Shown: positions 19,756 through 28,937 of the stretch, in pieces | How the letters are laid out: every line of letters starts with the position of its first letter | How positions within the stretch are numbered: position 1 is the first letter of the stretch | Assembly: GCA_024213275.1 (NCBI GenBank) | Contig: JANAVG010000011.1 | Location: 108,225-172,224, forward strand | Length of the DNA stretch: 64,000 nt | Source of the DNA: Rossellomorea sp. BNER | Lineage (GTDB): Bacteria; Bacillota; Bacilli; Bacillales; Bacillaceae_B | Direction of reading: 5' to 3' | Notes under the pieces: model-generated | Told to the model about the DNA's origin: nothing | The model's input: the letters and a program-made list of their open reading frames with translations, nothing else | Database searches by the model: none | Made by a program: the position numbers and the translations under genes

Positions 19756-20960
19756 TGTATGAACGCATATTAATTCGGTATGGTGAAATTTCTACGAAAG
19801 GTCGAAACCGAAAGCTTTTTATCAAAAAGCTTAGAGAGAATATATTGGAATTACTGGGTGATCTTGGGGATATCCAGATTAATGCAAACAGAGATCGACT
19901 GCATATTTTATTACGAGAAGCCGATGCAGATAAAGTGATCGAAAGGTTGAAACCTGTTTTTGGTATTCAGACCTTTAGCCCAGTAGTGAAGGTTGGAAAA
20001 GACATAGATGAAATTAATAAAGCCGCTTTAGAGCTCATGAAAAAAACACTAAAACCGAATCAGACTTTTAAGGTTTCGGCCCGTAGAGCAGATAAATCTT
20101 TTGAATATGATACAAACGAGATTAATTATCAAGTGGGATCACATATCTTAAGAAATACTGAAGATCTTACTGTCGATGTAAGAAACCCAGATATCAATAT
20201 AAACGTTGAAGTAAGAAAAGAAGGTGTGTATCTTTCAAATGAAGTTATTCCTGGGGCAACGGGAATGCCTGTTGGGACAAGCGGGAAAGCAATGCTGATG
20301 CTTTCAGGCGGAATAGACAGTCCAGTAGCAGGATATTTAACCATGAAAAGAGGCGTAGATATAGAGGCTGTTCATTTTCATAGTCCTCCATATACTTCTG
20401 AAAGAGCCAAGCAAAAAGTAATCGATCTTGCTCGAAAATTATCCGCATTTAGTGGGAAGATTCGTTTACACATTGTTCCCTTTACGGATATTCAAACAAC
20501 TATTCATGGTCAAGTGCCAGAAAACTATACCATGACATCCACTCGAAGATTAATGCTAAGAATTGCGGATGAAATTCGAAAAAAAAATAACGGTCTTGCT
20601 ATTGTCACAGGGGAAAGTTTAGGGCAAGTCGCAAGCCAAACTCTTGAAAGTATGCATGCAATTAATGATGTTACAAATACTCCAATACTTCGTCCTTTAA
20701 TTGCACATGATAAATTGGAGATCATTGATATTGCCCAAAAAATAGATACTCACGATACTTCGATTCTTCCATACGAAGATTGTTGTACTATTTTCACACC
20801 TCCAACTCCTAAAACAAAACCAAAGAAAGAAAAAGTTGAGTATTATGAGAGTTTTGTTGACTTCGATTCACTCATTCAAAAAGCTGTTGAGGATACGGAA
20901 ACTTTGGATTTGGGAGCGACTGAAATGAAGGCTAATAATGATTATGAGGATCTATTATAA
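19752..20960 (+). CDS. thiI: tRNA 4-thiouridine synthase ThiI
   Basis: Adenylates U8 of tRNA and inserts sulfur from the desulfurase encoded just upstream. 402 residues: an N-terminal ferredoxin-like region, a THUMP domain to about residue 165, and a PP-loop ATPase with SGGIDS at 185-190. The C-terminal rhodanese domain of the E. coli enzyme is absent, as in Bacillus. EDCCTIFTPP near the C terminus holds cysteines that may take part. Two ATGs in tandem (19752, 19755) follow AGGAG; either could be used. Confidence 0.95.
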   Translation: MMYERILIRYGEISTKGRNRKLFIKKLRENILELLGDLGDIQINANRDRLHILLREADADKVIERLKPVFGIQTFSPVVKVGKDIDEINKAALELMKKTLKPNQTFKVSARRADKSFEYDTNEINYQVGSHILRNTEDLTVDVRNPDININVEVRKEGVYLSNEVIPGATGMPVGTSGKAMLMLSGGIDSPVAGYLTMKRGVDIEAVHFHSPPYTSERAKQKVIDLARKLSAFSGKIRLHIVPFTDIQTTIHGQVPENYTMTSTRRLMLRIADEIRKKNNGLAIVTGESLGQVASQTLESMHAINDVTNTPILRPLIAHDKLEIIDIAQKIDTHDTSILPYEDCCTIFTPPTPKTKPKKEKVEYYESFVDFDSLIQKAVEDTETLDLGATEMKANNDYEDLL

Positions 20961-20999
20961 AGGTTGAAAATTAGGAACAATTACCAACTTTAATTCTGG

Positions 21000-21029
21000 T
21001 ATGAAGCCATGTGTTTTCGCACACTCTAT
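21000..21029 (+). promoter_or_regulatory. Possible SigG promoter of the spore protein gene
   Basis: GTATGAA (21000-21006), 16 bp, CACTCTA (21023-21029), compared with SigG consensus of about GMATR and CATNNTA. The match is partial. The reason to suggest it is that genes for alpha/beta spore proteins are forespore SigG genes. Confidence 0.3.
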
Positions 21030-21051
21030 ACTCACAAGGAGGTGAATACAC

Positions 21052-21252
21052 ATGGCAAACAGAAGTTCAAATCAATTAGTAGCTCCAGGAGCTCAACAAG
21101 CAATCGACCAAATGAAGTTCGAAATCGCTTCTGAATTTGGTGTACAATTAGGTCCAGATGCGACTTCACGTGCTAACGGGTCAGTTGGTGGTGAAATCAC
21201 AAAACGTTTAGTTCAAATGGCTGAACAACAAATCGGTGGTTTTTCAAAATAA
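21052..21252 (+). CDS. Alpha/beta-type small acid-soluble spore protein
   Basis: Coats and protects spore DNA, then is degraded as an amino acid source at germination. 66 residues with the family core. The GPR protease site is FEIASEFG, cut after E24. The C-terminal block [18 protein letters not shown] is the signature DNA-binding helix. RBS AAGGAGGTG is excellent. The location between thiI and mbcS corresponds to sspA in B. subtilis, but several near-identical paralogues exist per genome, so the symbol is left open. Confidence 0.96.
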   Translation: MANRSSNQLVAPGAQQAIDQMKFEIASEFGVQLGPDATSRANGSVGGEITKRLVQMAEQQIGGFSK

Positions 21253-21269
21253 TTAAATAGATATGGCTA

Positions 21270-21304
21270 CAAGAAGCGAGAGTGATCTCGCTTCTTTCAT
21301 TTTT
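21270..21304 (+). terminator. Terminator of the spore protein gene
   Basis: The stem GAAGCGAG / CTCGCTTC with loop AGTGAT is followed by TTTCATTTTTT. Confidence 0.85.
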
Positions 21305-21325
21305 TGGGGGGAATACTAGTAAAAA

Positions 21326-21479
21326 CTCAAAGGAGCCGAATGAGGTCCTGAAAAAACGAAAAAGGCGGAATGAGGACCTCAAAGGAGTCGATTGAGACCC
21401 TAAAAGAGCAAAAAAGCGAAAATTAGGATCTCAAAGGAGTCGAATAAGGCCCTGAAAAAGCAAAAATCACTGACAAATG
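21326..21479. repeat. Degenerate tandem array, three 52-bp units
   Basis: Units begin CTCAAAGG at 21326, 21378 and 21430, exactly 52 bp apart. Each unit contains two related half-words, CGAATGAGG and CCTGAAAAA-GC. The strand is almost pure purine (few C or T). Unit 1 includes a perfect 7-bp inverted repeat, GAGGTCC (21342-21348) with GGACCTC (21374-21380). Confidence 0.8.
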
Positions 21480-21620
21480 AAATAGTGTAGCGATTTAAAT
21501 TATAACCCAACATATCTCGGATTGAAAAAAAGACTCTCATTGTCAAAAATTTATTATTTAAAATATTGAGATAATTTTGCTATAATAAATAGGAGACATA
21601 AATAAATGAGGGGGATTACC

Positions 21621-23204
21621 ATGAAGAGAGAGGATTTATTGGCACCAGATAAGTATAATCTAGTAGAAGAATTTGAAAGATTTTCATCAGATCGAGAAAA
21701 GGTAGCTCTCAAATGGCATAGTGAACAAGGGGAACAGGAAGAAATTACATATGATGCTTTAATAAAAAATGCGAATAAACTTGGAAACGTTTTCTTAGAA
21801 AGTGGATTAGAAAAAGGCGATGTCGTCCTCGTAATGGTTCCGAGATTAATTGAAGCATATGAAGTGTATACTGCTGCATTAAAATGTGGGCTTGTGGTCA
21901 TTCCAAGTTCAGAAATGTTAAGAACAAAAGATTTAAAATACCGAATTGAACATGGGGATGTTAAAGCGGTTATTAGTTATTCACCATATGTCCACCAGTT
22001 CAAGGATGTGGAAGAATTAAATGGGTTGAAACGATTTGTTATCGGGGAAGATCAACCAGGTTGGTATCATCTTGATTCATTGAAAGAAAAAGCTTCAAAT
22101 CATTTAGATTTTGCCAATACGAATAGTGATGATATGGCGTTTTTATCCTACACTTCTGGAACAACTGGAAATCCAAAAGGAGTCGTTCATACCCATGGTT
22201 GGGCATATGCTCATTTAAAAACAGCCGCTAAAAAATGGCTGGCGATAGAAGAAGGTGATGTCGTTTGGGCAACGGCAGGACCGGGGTGGCAAAAATGGAT
22301 TTGGAGCCCTTTCTTGTCTGTTTTAGGTTCAGGAGCAACTGGGTTAATTTATCAAGGAAAGTTTGACCCGTCAAAATACTTGAAGCTACTTCAAGATAAT
22401 CAAGTAAATGTTCTTTGCTGTACTCCAACAGAATATCGCCTAATGGCAAAGGTTGATGATTTGGGTTCTTATCATTTAGAGCATTTACACAGTGCTGTTT
22501 CTGCTGGGGAACCCCTTAATAGAGAGGTTATTGATGCCTTTAAGAAGCATTTTAATCTTGAGGTCCGAGACGGTTACGGACAAACAGAAAATACTCTTTT
22601 AGTGGGAATCATGAAAGGGATGGAACTTAAACCGGGATCGATGGGGAAACCTACTCCAGGAAATAAAGTGGATATTATTAATGAGGAAGGCAAACCTTGT
22701 AATATCGGAGAGGTTGGAGACATTGCGGTTCACATTGAAACTCCTGCACTATTCAAAAATTATTATAAAGACCCTGAAAGAACCGCTATGCAATTTAGAG
22801 GAGACTTCTATATTACGGGAGATAAAGCGAAGAAGGACGAAGACGGGTACTTTTGGTTTGAAGGTCGTGGAGATGATATTATCATCAGCTCAGGCTATAC
22901 CATTGGCCCATTTGAAGTGGAAGATGCTTTAGTAAAGCATCCTTCCGTTAAGGAGTGTGCCGTTGTTGGTAGTCCTGATGAAATCCGTGGCACTATTGTT
23001 AAGGCCTTTATTGTTCTTAGAGAAGGTATAAAGTCAGATGACCCTAATCTCATTTCAGCACTCCAAAAACATGTCAAGGAATTAACGGCTCCATATAAGT
23101 ATCCTAGAAAAATTGAATTCATTGATGAACTACCAAAAACAACATCTGGGAAAATACGAAGAATTGAACTTCGACAAAAAGAATTTAGTACTTTAAGGAA
23201 TTAA
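21621..23204 (+). CDS. mbcS: Acyl-CoA synthetase MbcS (YtcI), short branched-chain acids
   Basis: Adenylate-forming acid-CoA ligase. 527 residues from ATG 21621 (GAGGGGGA upstream). The nucleotide motif YTSGTTGNPKG is at 177-187, and the catalytic lysine K511 is in PKTTSGK. It resembles acsA but belongs to the medium/short-chain group. The order spore protein-ytcI-ytcJ is that of B. subtilis, where MbcS activates isobutyrate, 2-methylbutyrate and similar precursors of branched fatty acids. Substrate is inferred from that relationship, not from residues. Confidence 0.85.
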   Translation: MKREDLLAPDKYNLVEEFERFSSDREKVALKWHSEQGEQEEITYDALIKNANKLGNVFLESGLEKGDVVLVMVPRLIEAYEVYTAALKCGLVVIPSSEMLRTKDLKYRIEHGDVKAVISYSPYVHQFKDVEELNGLKRFVIGEDQPGWYHLDSLKEKASNHLDFANTNSDDMAFLSYTSGTTGNPKGVVHTHGWAYAHLKTAAKKWLAIEEGDVVWATAGPGWQKWIWSPFLSVLGSGATGLIYQGKFDPSKYLKLLQDNQVNVLCCTPTEYRLMAKVDDLGSYHLEHLHSAVSAGEPLNREVIDAFKKHFNLEVRDGYGQTENTLLVGIMKGMELKPGSMGKPTPGNKVDIINEEGKPCNIGEVGDIAVHIETPALFKNYYKDPERTAMQFRGDFYITGDKAKKDEDGYFWFEGRGDDIIISSGYTIGPFEVEDALVKHPSVKECAVVGSPDEIRGTIVKAFIVLREGIKSDDPNLISALQKHVKELTAPYKYPRKIEFIDELPKTTSGKIRRIELRQKEFSTLRN

Positions 23205-23236
23205 TAAAATCGTGTAGAATAAATCAAAACTATTCT

Positions 23237-23286
23237 TAAAAGACTGACTTATTAGGAAAGTAATTCCTAGGAAGTCAGTCTTTATG
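23237..23286 (+). terminator. Terminator of mbcS
   Basis: The stem AAAGACTGACTT / AAGTCAGTCTTT holds a second stem, TAGGAA / TTCCTA, inside. Confidence 0.8.
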
Positions 23287-23346
23287 TATATGTAATTATT
23301 TGACAAATACAATATAGTATACAGAATAAAGATAGGAGTAGGAAGA

Positions 23347-24948
23347 ATGGGAACGTTATGGTTTAATGGAACGATTTATACAATGAGAAAGGAAAATGAA
23401 ACTGTTGAAGCTGTTTTTACTGAAGCTGGTTTTATTAAGGAAATTGGATTTCTGCAACATATTGAAGACAAATACAAGCAAAGGATCACAAAACGGATTG
23501 ACTTAAGAGGAAATGTTATGTTTCCTGGATTTGTCGATAGTCATATGCATTTAATCGGTCACGGTGAAACTTTGATTCGCTTGGATTTGTCAAAAATGAA
23601 TAGTAAAGCCGAGGTATTATCAGCTATTCGGGCAAGAGTTGCTGCGACTCCAGAAGGTGAATGGATCATTGGAGAAGGATGGAATGAAAACCTTTGGAAG
23701 GATGCAGAAGTTTTAACAAAATCTGAAATTGACGAAGTGGTTCCGCACCACCCTGTACTATTAAAAAGGATTTGCCGTCATGCGATGGTCGTTAATTCCC
23801 TTGCATTGAAAATGGCCAACCTTAATGAAAATACGGTCAATCCAATAGGAGGGTTAATAGAAAAGGATGAGGAAGGAAAGCTTAACGGATTGTTAAAGGA
23901 TAAGGCACAAGATTTAATGATAGCTGCTCTACCGGAAATTTCTCAAGTCTATTTAGAAAATGCCCTTAGAAATGCTATTCAAAACTGCTGGAAACTTGGT
24001 TTAGTCGGAGGACATACAGAAGACTTAAGCTATTATGGAAATTTCAACAAAACGTATCAAGCCTTCCTTAATGTAATTGAAGAAGAGAATTATAAGTTTC
24101 GGGCACACTTACTTGTACATCATGAAGTAATTGAGGATTGGAAAAAAGAAGGTCATTCCTTCTTATCGGGCACACCGTTTATAGAGTTTGGAGCCATGAA
24201 GATCTTTGCTGATGGCGCCCTTGGGGGGAGAACGGCTCTTCTAAGTCACCCTTATGCAGATGACCCAACCACAAATGGAGTGGAGATACATTCACAGGAG
24301 AAGCTCCATGAACTAGTGGAGAAAGCAAGAAGCTATGGACTTCCAATTGCCGTACATACAATTGGAGACCTCGCATTTGAACACGTTTTACATTCAGTTA
24401 AAAAGCACCCTTCAGTAAACAGCCAAAGGGATCGTTTCATACATGCACAATTGTTAAGGAAAGATTTAATCGAAGAAATAAAAATGCATCCCATTGTACT
24501 GGATATCCAGCCAAGATTTGTTCCTTCTGATTTCCCATGGGTGATGGAGCGTGTAGGAGTAGAGAATATGACTTTTAATTATGCATGGAAAACATTATTG
24601 GAGGAAGGAATCCATTGTGCAGGTGGCTCTGATGCACCGATTGAACCGGTTGATCCATTACTAGGAATTCATGCAGCAGTGACGAGAACAAATCCACTTG
24701 ATATGGAAAAAATTGTGTATCAACCTGATCAGTGCTTAACTCCATTTGAGGCAGTTTCACTTTTTACAAAAGGAAGTGCTTACGCTTGCCACCATGAAAA
24801 GGATCGAGGACTGATTGATGAGCACTACTCAGCTGATTTTACTGTCTTGAATAAGGATATACTCAAGATTCAGCCTGATGAAATATTATCAACAGACGTT
24901 TCAATGACTATTATCAATGAAGAAATTGTATTTAAGAACAAAAAATAA
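23347..24948 (+). CDS. ytcJ: Amidohydrolase-family protein YtcJ
   Basis: Metal-dependent hydrolase of the amidohydrolase-3 group. 533 residues from ATG 23347 (AGGAGTAGG upstream). The metal motif is VDSHMHLIGHG, with further ligands expected in FADGALGG, VHTIGD and GGSDAPIEP. No signal peptide, so cytoplasmic. The reaction is unknown; members cleave amide or imide bonds or act on N-acyl and aryl compounds. It follows mbcS after a terminator and is transcribed alone. Confidence 0.85.
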   Translation: MGTLWFNGTIYTMRKENETVEAVFTEAGFIKEIGFLQHIEDKYKQRITKRIDLRGNVMFPGFVDSHMHLIGHGETLIRLDLSKMNSKAEVLSAIRARVAATPEGEWIIGEGWNENLWKDAEVLTKSEIDEVVPHHPVLLKRICRHAMVVNSLALKMANLNENTVNPIGGLIEKDEEGKLNGLLKDKAQDLMIAALPEISQVYLENALRNAIQNCWKLGLVGGHTEDLSYYGNFNKTYQAFLNVIEEENYKFRAHLLVHHEVIEDWKKEGHSFLSGTPFIEFGAMKIFADGALGGRTALLSHPYADDPTTNGVEIHSQEKLHELVEKARSYGLPIAVHTIGDLAFEHVLHSVKKHPSVNSQRDRFIHAQLLRKDLIEEIKMHPIVLDIQPRFVPSDFPWVMERVGVENMTFNYAWKTLLEEGIHCAGGSDAPIEPVDPLLGIHAAVTRTNPLDMEKIVYQPDQCLTPFEAVSLFTKGSAYACHHEKDRGLIDEHYSADFTVLNKDILKIQPDEILSTDVSMTIINEEIVFKNKK

Positions 24949-25029
24949 TGATTGCCACCCAACTTCTCCTAGCTTTATAATGAAGTTATTTCGAGTATAG
25001 AAATAATTGTTTAGGAGGAGGGTGGCGTT

Positions 25030-25944
25030 ATGAACCAAAAAGAAAGGGCAGGAATTCTGTATACCGCTTTTTCCTACTTTTTATGGGGGATACTCCCGAT
25101 TTATTGGAAATGGGTTCAACATGTTTCAGCAGATGAAATACTAGCCAATCGAATTTTTTGGTCTTTTTGGTTTATGGTTGTCGTGTTGATCGCTACTAAG
25201 AAGTGGAAAGAATTTACGGTTCTGTTTAAAAATTTGCTGCAACGAAAAAAACAACTCGCCGCTCTTATTGTTGCCTCTTTACTAATCAGTGTTAACTGGT
25301 TTGTTTATATATGGGCAGTAAATACAAACCAAATGGTCGAAGCGAGTTTGGGATATTATATAAATCCTCTTGTAAGTGTTCTATTAGGAGTCATTATCTT
25401 AAGGGAATCTCTTTCAAAAGCTCAAATTCTTTCGTTTTGTTTAGCTACAGTTGGAGTATTAATTTTGACGATTTCCTATGGGCAAATCCCGTGGATAGCG
25501 TTCATCTTAGCCTTTTCTTTTGGACTCTACGGATTAGCGAAAAAATTAATTAAAGTAGATTCTGCTATAGGGCTGACATTAGAGACGCTGACAATAGCAC
25601 CTATCGCCCTATTGTATATGCTATTTTTAATGTTTAATGGTAACTCATCGTTGTTTGTTGTTTCATTCAATACCGATTTATTGTTAATAGGGGCAGGAGC
25701 AGTAACGGCTATTCCTCTTTTATACTTTGCAAAAGGAGTCGGGGCCATCCCTCTTTACATGGTCGGATTCCTGCAGTATATTGCTCCTACGTTGACATTA
25801 ATTCTTGGTGTGCTAGTCTATGATGAAACATTCACTCCTACACATCTTGTTGCCTTTTCTTTTATCTGGTTTGCACTAGCCCTATTCTCATTGTCGCGTG
25901 TTAGGGCAATCACAGCTAGACGTAGAAGTAAATTAAGCGCATAA
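25030..25944 (+). CDS. rarD: EamA/RarD-family transporter
   Basis: Ten-segment drug/metabolite transporter superfamily protein with the typical RarD opening (GILYTAFSYFLWGILPIYWK) and a repeat of two five-helix halves over 304 residues. The cytoplasmic C-terminal tail is basic (RVRAITARRRSK). The substrate is unknown. RBS GGAGGGTGG lies close to the ATG. A hairpin with outer arms AAAGAGGCTGTCC / GGACAGTCTCTTT ends the gene. Confidence 0.85.
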   Translation: MNQKERAGILYTAFSYFLWGILPIYWKWVQHVSADEILANRIFWSFWFMVVVLIATKKWKEFTVLFKNLLQRKKQLAALIVASLLISVNWFVYIWAVNTNQMVEASLGYYINPLVSVLLGVIILRESLSKAQILSFCLATVGVLILTISYGQIPWIAFILAFSFGLYGLAKKLIKVDSAIGLTLETLTIAPIALLYMLFLMFNGNSSLFVVSFNTDLLLIGAGAVTAIPLLYFAKGVGAIPLYMVGFLQYIAPTLTLILGVLVYDETFTPTHLVAFSFIWFALALFSLSRVRAITARRRSKLSA

Positions 25945-25945
25945 C

Positions 25946-26012
25946 AAAGAGGCTGTCCATTAGTGATATGCTCCCCTTAAAGAGGGGGCAGTTCATAAGG
26001 GGACAGTCTCTT
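25946..26012 (+). terminator. Hairpin terminator of rarD (family E type)
   Basis: AAGAGGCTGTCC and GGACAGTCTCTT form the outer stem. An inner stem is CTCCCCTTA / TAAGGGGA-like. It shares GGCTGTCC outer arms with the elements at 7193 and 16619 but is shorter. Confidence 0.7.
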
Positions 26013-26095
26013 TGCTTCAATTTCTTAACTAAAAGAAAATATAAAAGTTTTGAAGGTGTTCACAGGTATTTAGATTTATCCATTTTCATTCTTGT

Positions 26096-26387
26096 GCCTT
26101 ATGCTTGACAGACCTGTACTAGGTGCTTCCGCTTATGTAGTGTCCAGCTCCAGCACCTAGGTCCTCGAGACATAAGCCAAGTCGCATAGAAAGGGAAAAG
26201 GCGCCCTTTCTATGTGACTCGTCTTATGCTTGTCAGGCCTGTACAAGGCGCTTCCACTTTTATAGTGTCCAGCTCCAGCACCTAGGCCTTCGAGACATAA
26301 GCCAAGTCACATAGAAAGGGAAAAGGCGCCCTTTCTATGTGACTCGTCTTATGCTTGTCAGGCCTGTACAAGGCGCTTCCGCTTTTA
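26096..26387. repeat. Family B hairpin repeat, two full copies plus a right-end fragment
   Basis: A right-end fragment (26096-26135) precedes full copies starting at TGTCCAGCTCC 26141 and 26266, a period of 125 bp. Each copy has an outer stem (AGGCCT...AGGCCT in copy 2), CATAAG/CTTATG, and a central stem CACATAGAAAGGG / CCCTTTCTATGTG. The last copy ends in CGCTTCCGCTTTTAT right on the nadK2 stop codon. Confidence 0.88.
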
Positions 26388-27188
26388 TTATAAAAATGTT
26401 CTTTTAACCTTCTCCCAGAACGAATTATCTTTTAATTTAACCGTTTTGATTTTTCGTTCACTAAGGGTAAGCTCTACTTCCCGTACGTGACGAATTCCTA
26501 ATGCCTCGTTGTCGATCCCCATAGAAGGATAGTCATTTCCATCCTGTACAATATGTAGATTCAGTTTACGATTTCCACTTAATATAAACGAAGAACCTAA
26601 TGTTCGGTACCTATTATTATTTAGTGAAGCAAGTTCACTCACTTGCATACAAGGGAGCATTGGATCGACAACAGCACCGTTAACCGATTTATTGTAGGCG
26701 GTGCTTCCGGTTGGTGTAGCAATCACCATTCCATCCCCACGAAATGTTTCGAAATGTAGATCATCAATAAAAACATCCATAACAAACGTTTTTATAATGC
26801 CTGAACGAATACTGAATTCATTTAAACAGTGGAAAGTGGATTGTCCATCAACAGTGACTTTAATGGTAGGATACCTTCTTACTTCAACTTGTTCTTTCAT
26901 CATTGCATCAATCATTTTAGAAGTATCGTCAATATAAAAATCACAATACATGCTAAGACTTCCCGTTGTGGAGATGCCTGCATATAAGCAATCCTCTCTA
27001 AAACCGGTATTTCGTACCGCTTGTAAAAACGCTCCATCCCCTCCGACGCTAACAATTATATTGGCGTCTTTAGATTGATTCACAAGATTAAATTCATACC
27101 TCTTGGCTAATTCTTGTAATTCTTCAACCTTTCTAAGAGTTGTGGAGTCTTTAAGTGTGTAGAAGTAAAGGTTACGACGATCATTCAT
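26388..27188 (-). CDS. nadK2: NAD kinase NadK2 (YtdI)
   Basis: Phosphorylates NAD to NADP using ATP. 266 residues from ATG 27188 behind AAGGAGGG; the longer in-frame start is rejected. The kinase motif GGDG is at 49-52, and the NAD site includes LNEFSIRSG and GDGMVIATPTGSTAYNKS. Bacillus has two NAD kinases; the place next to sppA identifies the YtdI (NadK2) type. Its stop codon touches a family B repeat, so the mRNA end is probably formed within that repeat. Confidence 0.92.
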   Translation of the reverse strand: MNDRRNLYFYTLKDSTTLRKVEELQELAKRYEFNLVNQSKDANIIVSVGGDGAFLQAVRNTGFREDCLYAGISTTGSLSMYCDFYIDDTSKMIDAMMKEQVEVRRYPTIKVTVDGQSTFHCLNEFSIRSGIIKTFVMDVFIDDLHFETFRGDGMVIATPTGSTAYNKSVNGAVVDPMLPCMQVSELASLNNNRYRTLGSSFILSGNRKLNLHIVQDGNDYPSMGIDNEALGIRHVREVELTLSERKIKTVKLKDNSFWEKVKRTFL

Positions 27189-27322
27189 TAGTATGCCCTC
27201 CTTAGAGAAATAGAGATATTTTTTCTTATATTTTCCCAAATCCACATTAATTTGCTAAAATATGTTACGGATAGCAAATCCATTTGGATGGAAGCTTGAT
27301 TTTTACTTATTTTACATGATTG

Positions 27323-27349
27323 TGAAACTATTTGATAGTTTCTTCCGTA
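27323..27349 (+). promoter_or_regulatory. SigW-type promoter of sppA-yteJ
   Basis: TGAAAC (27323-27328), 17 bp, CGTA (27346-27349) matches the ECF SigW consensus. Within it GAAACTAT-TTG-ATAGTTTC (27324-27342) is a perfect inverted repeat. sppA-yteJ is a known SigW operon in B. subtilis. Confidence 0.8.
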
Positions 27350-27384
27350 ATCATAGTTAGCAGACTTAAGGAGGTTACATAAGG

Positions 27385-28395
27385 ATGAGTTTGAAGAGGT
27401 GGATTGCTTTAGGAATCGCTGCGGGATTATTCTTTATTTCCGTATTAGTTAACTTTGCTAGTTGGTCTCTCTCAACAGATTTTAGCAAAGGTTTTGAAGA
27501 GATGATGGCTATGGAAGAGGAAGCATTTACTGAAGAGGTGATAGAAGAAGGCGATGAGTTTAATAAGATTGCCGTCTTAGAAGTAGATGGAGTTATACAA
27601 GATACAGGTGGGGAAACTTCCATATTTGAAAGCCCAGGATATAATCATGAAATGTTTATGAAGCAGTTAGAGACTGTTCAAGAAGACGATACGATTAAAG
27701 GTGTTGTATTAAAAGTAAACTCTCCTGGTGGAGGAGTAGTAGAAAGTGCACAAATTCATGAAAAACTTGTTGAAATAAAGAAAAAGTCAAAGAAACCCAT
27801 TTATGTTTCCATGGGATCTATGGCTGCTTCAGGCGGATATTATATCTCAGCACCAGCGACTAAAATTTTTGCAAGTAAAGATACTTTAACAGGTTCATTA
27901 GGAGTTATCATGCAAAGCATTAACTACTCTGAATTGGCAGAGAAGTATGGAGTAGACTTTGTCACCATTAAAAGTGGACCCTATAAAGATATCATGAGTC
28001 CGACTCGTGAAATGACTGAAGAAGAAAGAAAGATTATGCAGACTATGATTGATAATTCCTATGAAGGATTTGTAAAAGTAATCTCAGAGGGAAGAGGTAT
28101 GTCAGAGAGTCAGGTTCGTCAAATTGCAGATGGTCGAATTTATGATGGAAAGCAAGCGAAAGAGATTGGTTTAATTGATGGTTTTGGATATGCCGATGAT
28201 GTAATTGCCAAAATGAAAAAAGATTTAAAAATGGAGAATGCTAAAGTTATTGAGTATTCGTCAGGAGATAGTTTTGCATCATTATTTAATATGGGTGTGA
28301 AAAATGTAATGGGTCAAGATATAGAGTCGGCGGTTATAATGAGAATTTTATCACAGCCTAATGCTCCCAAACCAATGTATCTATATTCTGAGTAA
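27385..28395 (+). CDS. sppA: Signal peptide peptidase SppA
   Basis: Membrane-bound serine protease that degrades cleaved signal peptides. 336 residues: one N-terminal membrane anchor (about 7-28), an acidic linker, and the S49 peptidase domain. The Ser/Lys dyad is visible as S149 (AASGGYY) and K201 (SGPYKDIMSP); the 52-residue gap equals that of the B. subtilis enzyme. RBS AAGGAGGTT. It is followed 14 bp later by yteJ. A SigW promoter upstream points to envelope-stress control. Confidence 0.95.
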   Translation: MSLKRWIALGIAAGLFFISVLVNFASWSLSTDFSKGFEEMMAMEEEAFTEEVIEEGDEFNKIAVLEVDGVIQDTGGETSIFESPGYNHEMFMKQLETVQEDDTIKGVVLKVNSPGGGVVESAQIHEKLVEIKKKSKKPIYVSMGSMAASGGYYISAPATKIFASKDTLTGSLGVIMQSINYSELAEKYGVDFVTIKSGPYKDIMSPTREMTEEERKIMQTMIDNSYEGFVKVISEGRGMSESQVRQIADGRIYDGKQAKEIGLIDGFGYADDVIAKMKKDLKMENAKVIEYSSGDSFASLFNMGVKNVMGQDIESAVIMRILSQPNAPKPMYLYSE

Positions 28396-28409
28396 AGGAG
28401 GATAACAGG

Positions 28410-28937
28410 ATGAGTGATAATAATGATTTTCATGAGGAAAACTCAAATATTTTACAAGTTGATGATCACCAAGAACGTCATACTTTAAATGACGGGTCCT
28501 TCTTCCTTGCTGGTTTTTGGATGAGGTTTTGGGCATATTTAATTGATTTGATTGTCGTGGCAAGTATCGGTAATCTTCTAGTGAAACCCATTTTCCGATT
28601 GCTGGACGTGTCCATTGTAAAAGATGGTATGTTTACCCCGATTGCGATTACGGGTGCTATTATTTTTTATGGATACTTTGTTCTTATGACTAAGTTTTTT
28701 GGTCAAACTCTAGGGAAGATGATTTTTGGACTCAGAGTTACAAATATTAAAGGTTCGAATTTAGGATGGGGGACCATTTTGTTTAGGGAACTCATTGGAC
28801 GTTTTATCTCCTCCTATATGTTTATATTATATGCAGTTGTCGCATTTACACCGAAGAAACAAGGGATTCATGACCTGTTTGCAGACACAACAGTCATCCA
28901 GGAAAGAAAAATGAAAATATTGAAACCTGCTCATTAA
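28410..28937 (+). CDS. yteJ: RDD-family membrane protein YteJ
   Basis: 175 residues with three or four hydrophobic segments and the RDD pattern (GFWMRFWAYLIDLIV, GQTLGKMIFGLRV, DLFADTTVI). In B. subtilis YteJ works with SppA and inhibits it, contributing to lantibiotic resistance. It is the second gene of the sppA unit. The terminator begins inside the last codons: the stem AAACCTGCTCAT / ATGAGCAGGTTT spans the stop codon. Confidence 0.88.
   Translation: MSDNNDFHEENSNILQVDDHQERHTLNDGSFFLAGFWMRFWAYLIDLIVVASIGNLLVKPIFRLLDVSIVKDGMFTPIAITGAIIFYGYFVLMTKFFGQTLGKMIFGLRVTNIKGSNLGWGTILFRELIGRFISSYMFILYAVVAFTPKKQGIHDLFADTTVIQERKMKILKPAH

Noticed and set aside
21606..21620. Upstream ATG as start of mbcS
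   Set aside because: The Shine-Dalgarno sequence GAGGGGGA lies after that ATG and before the ATG at 21621.
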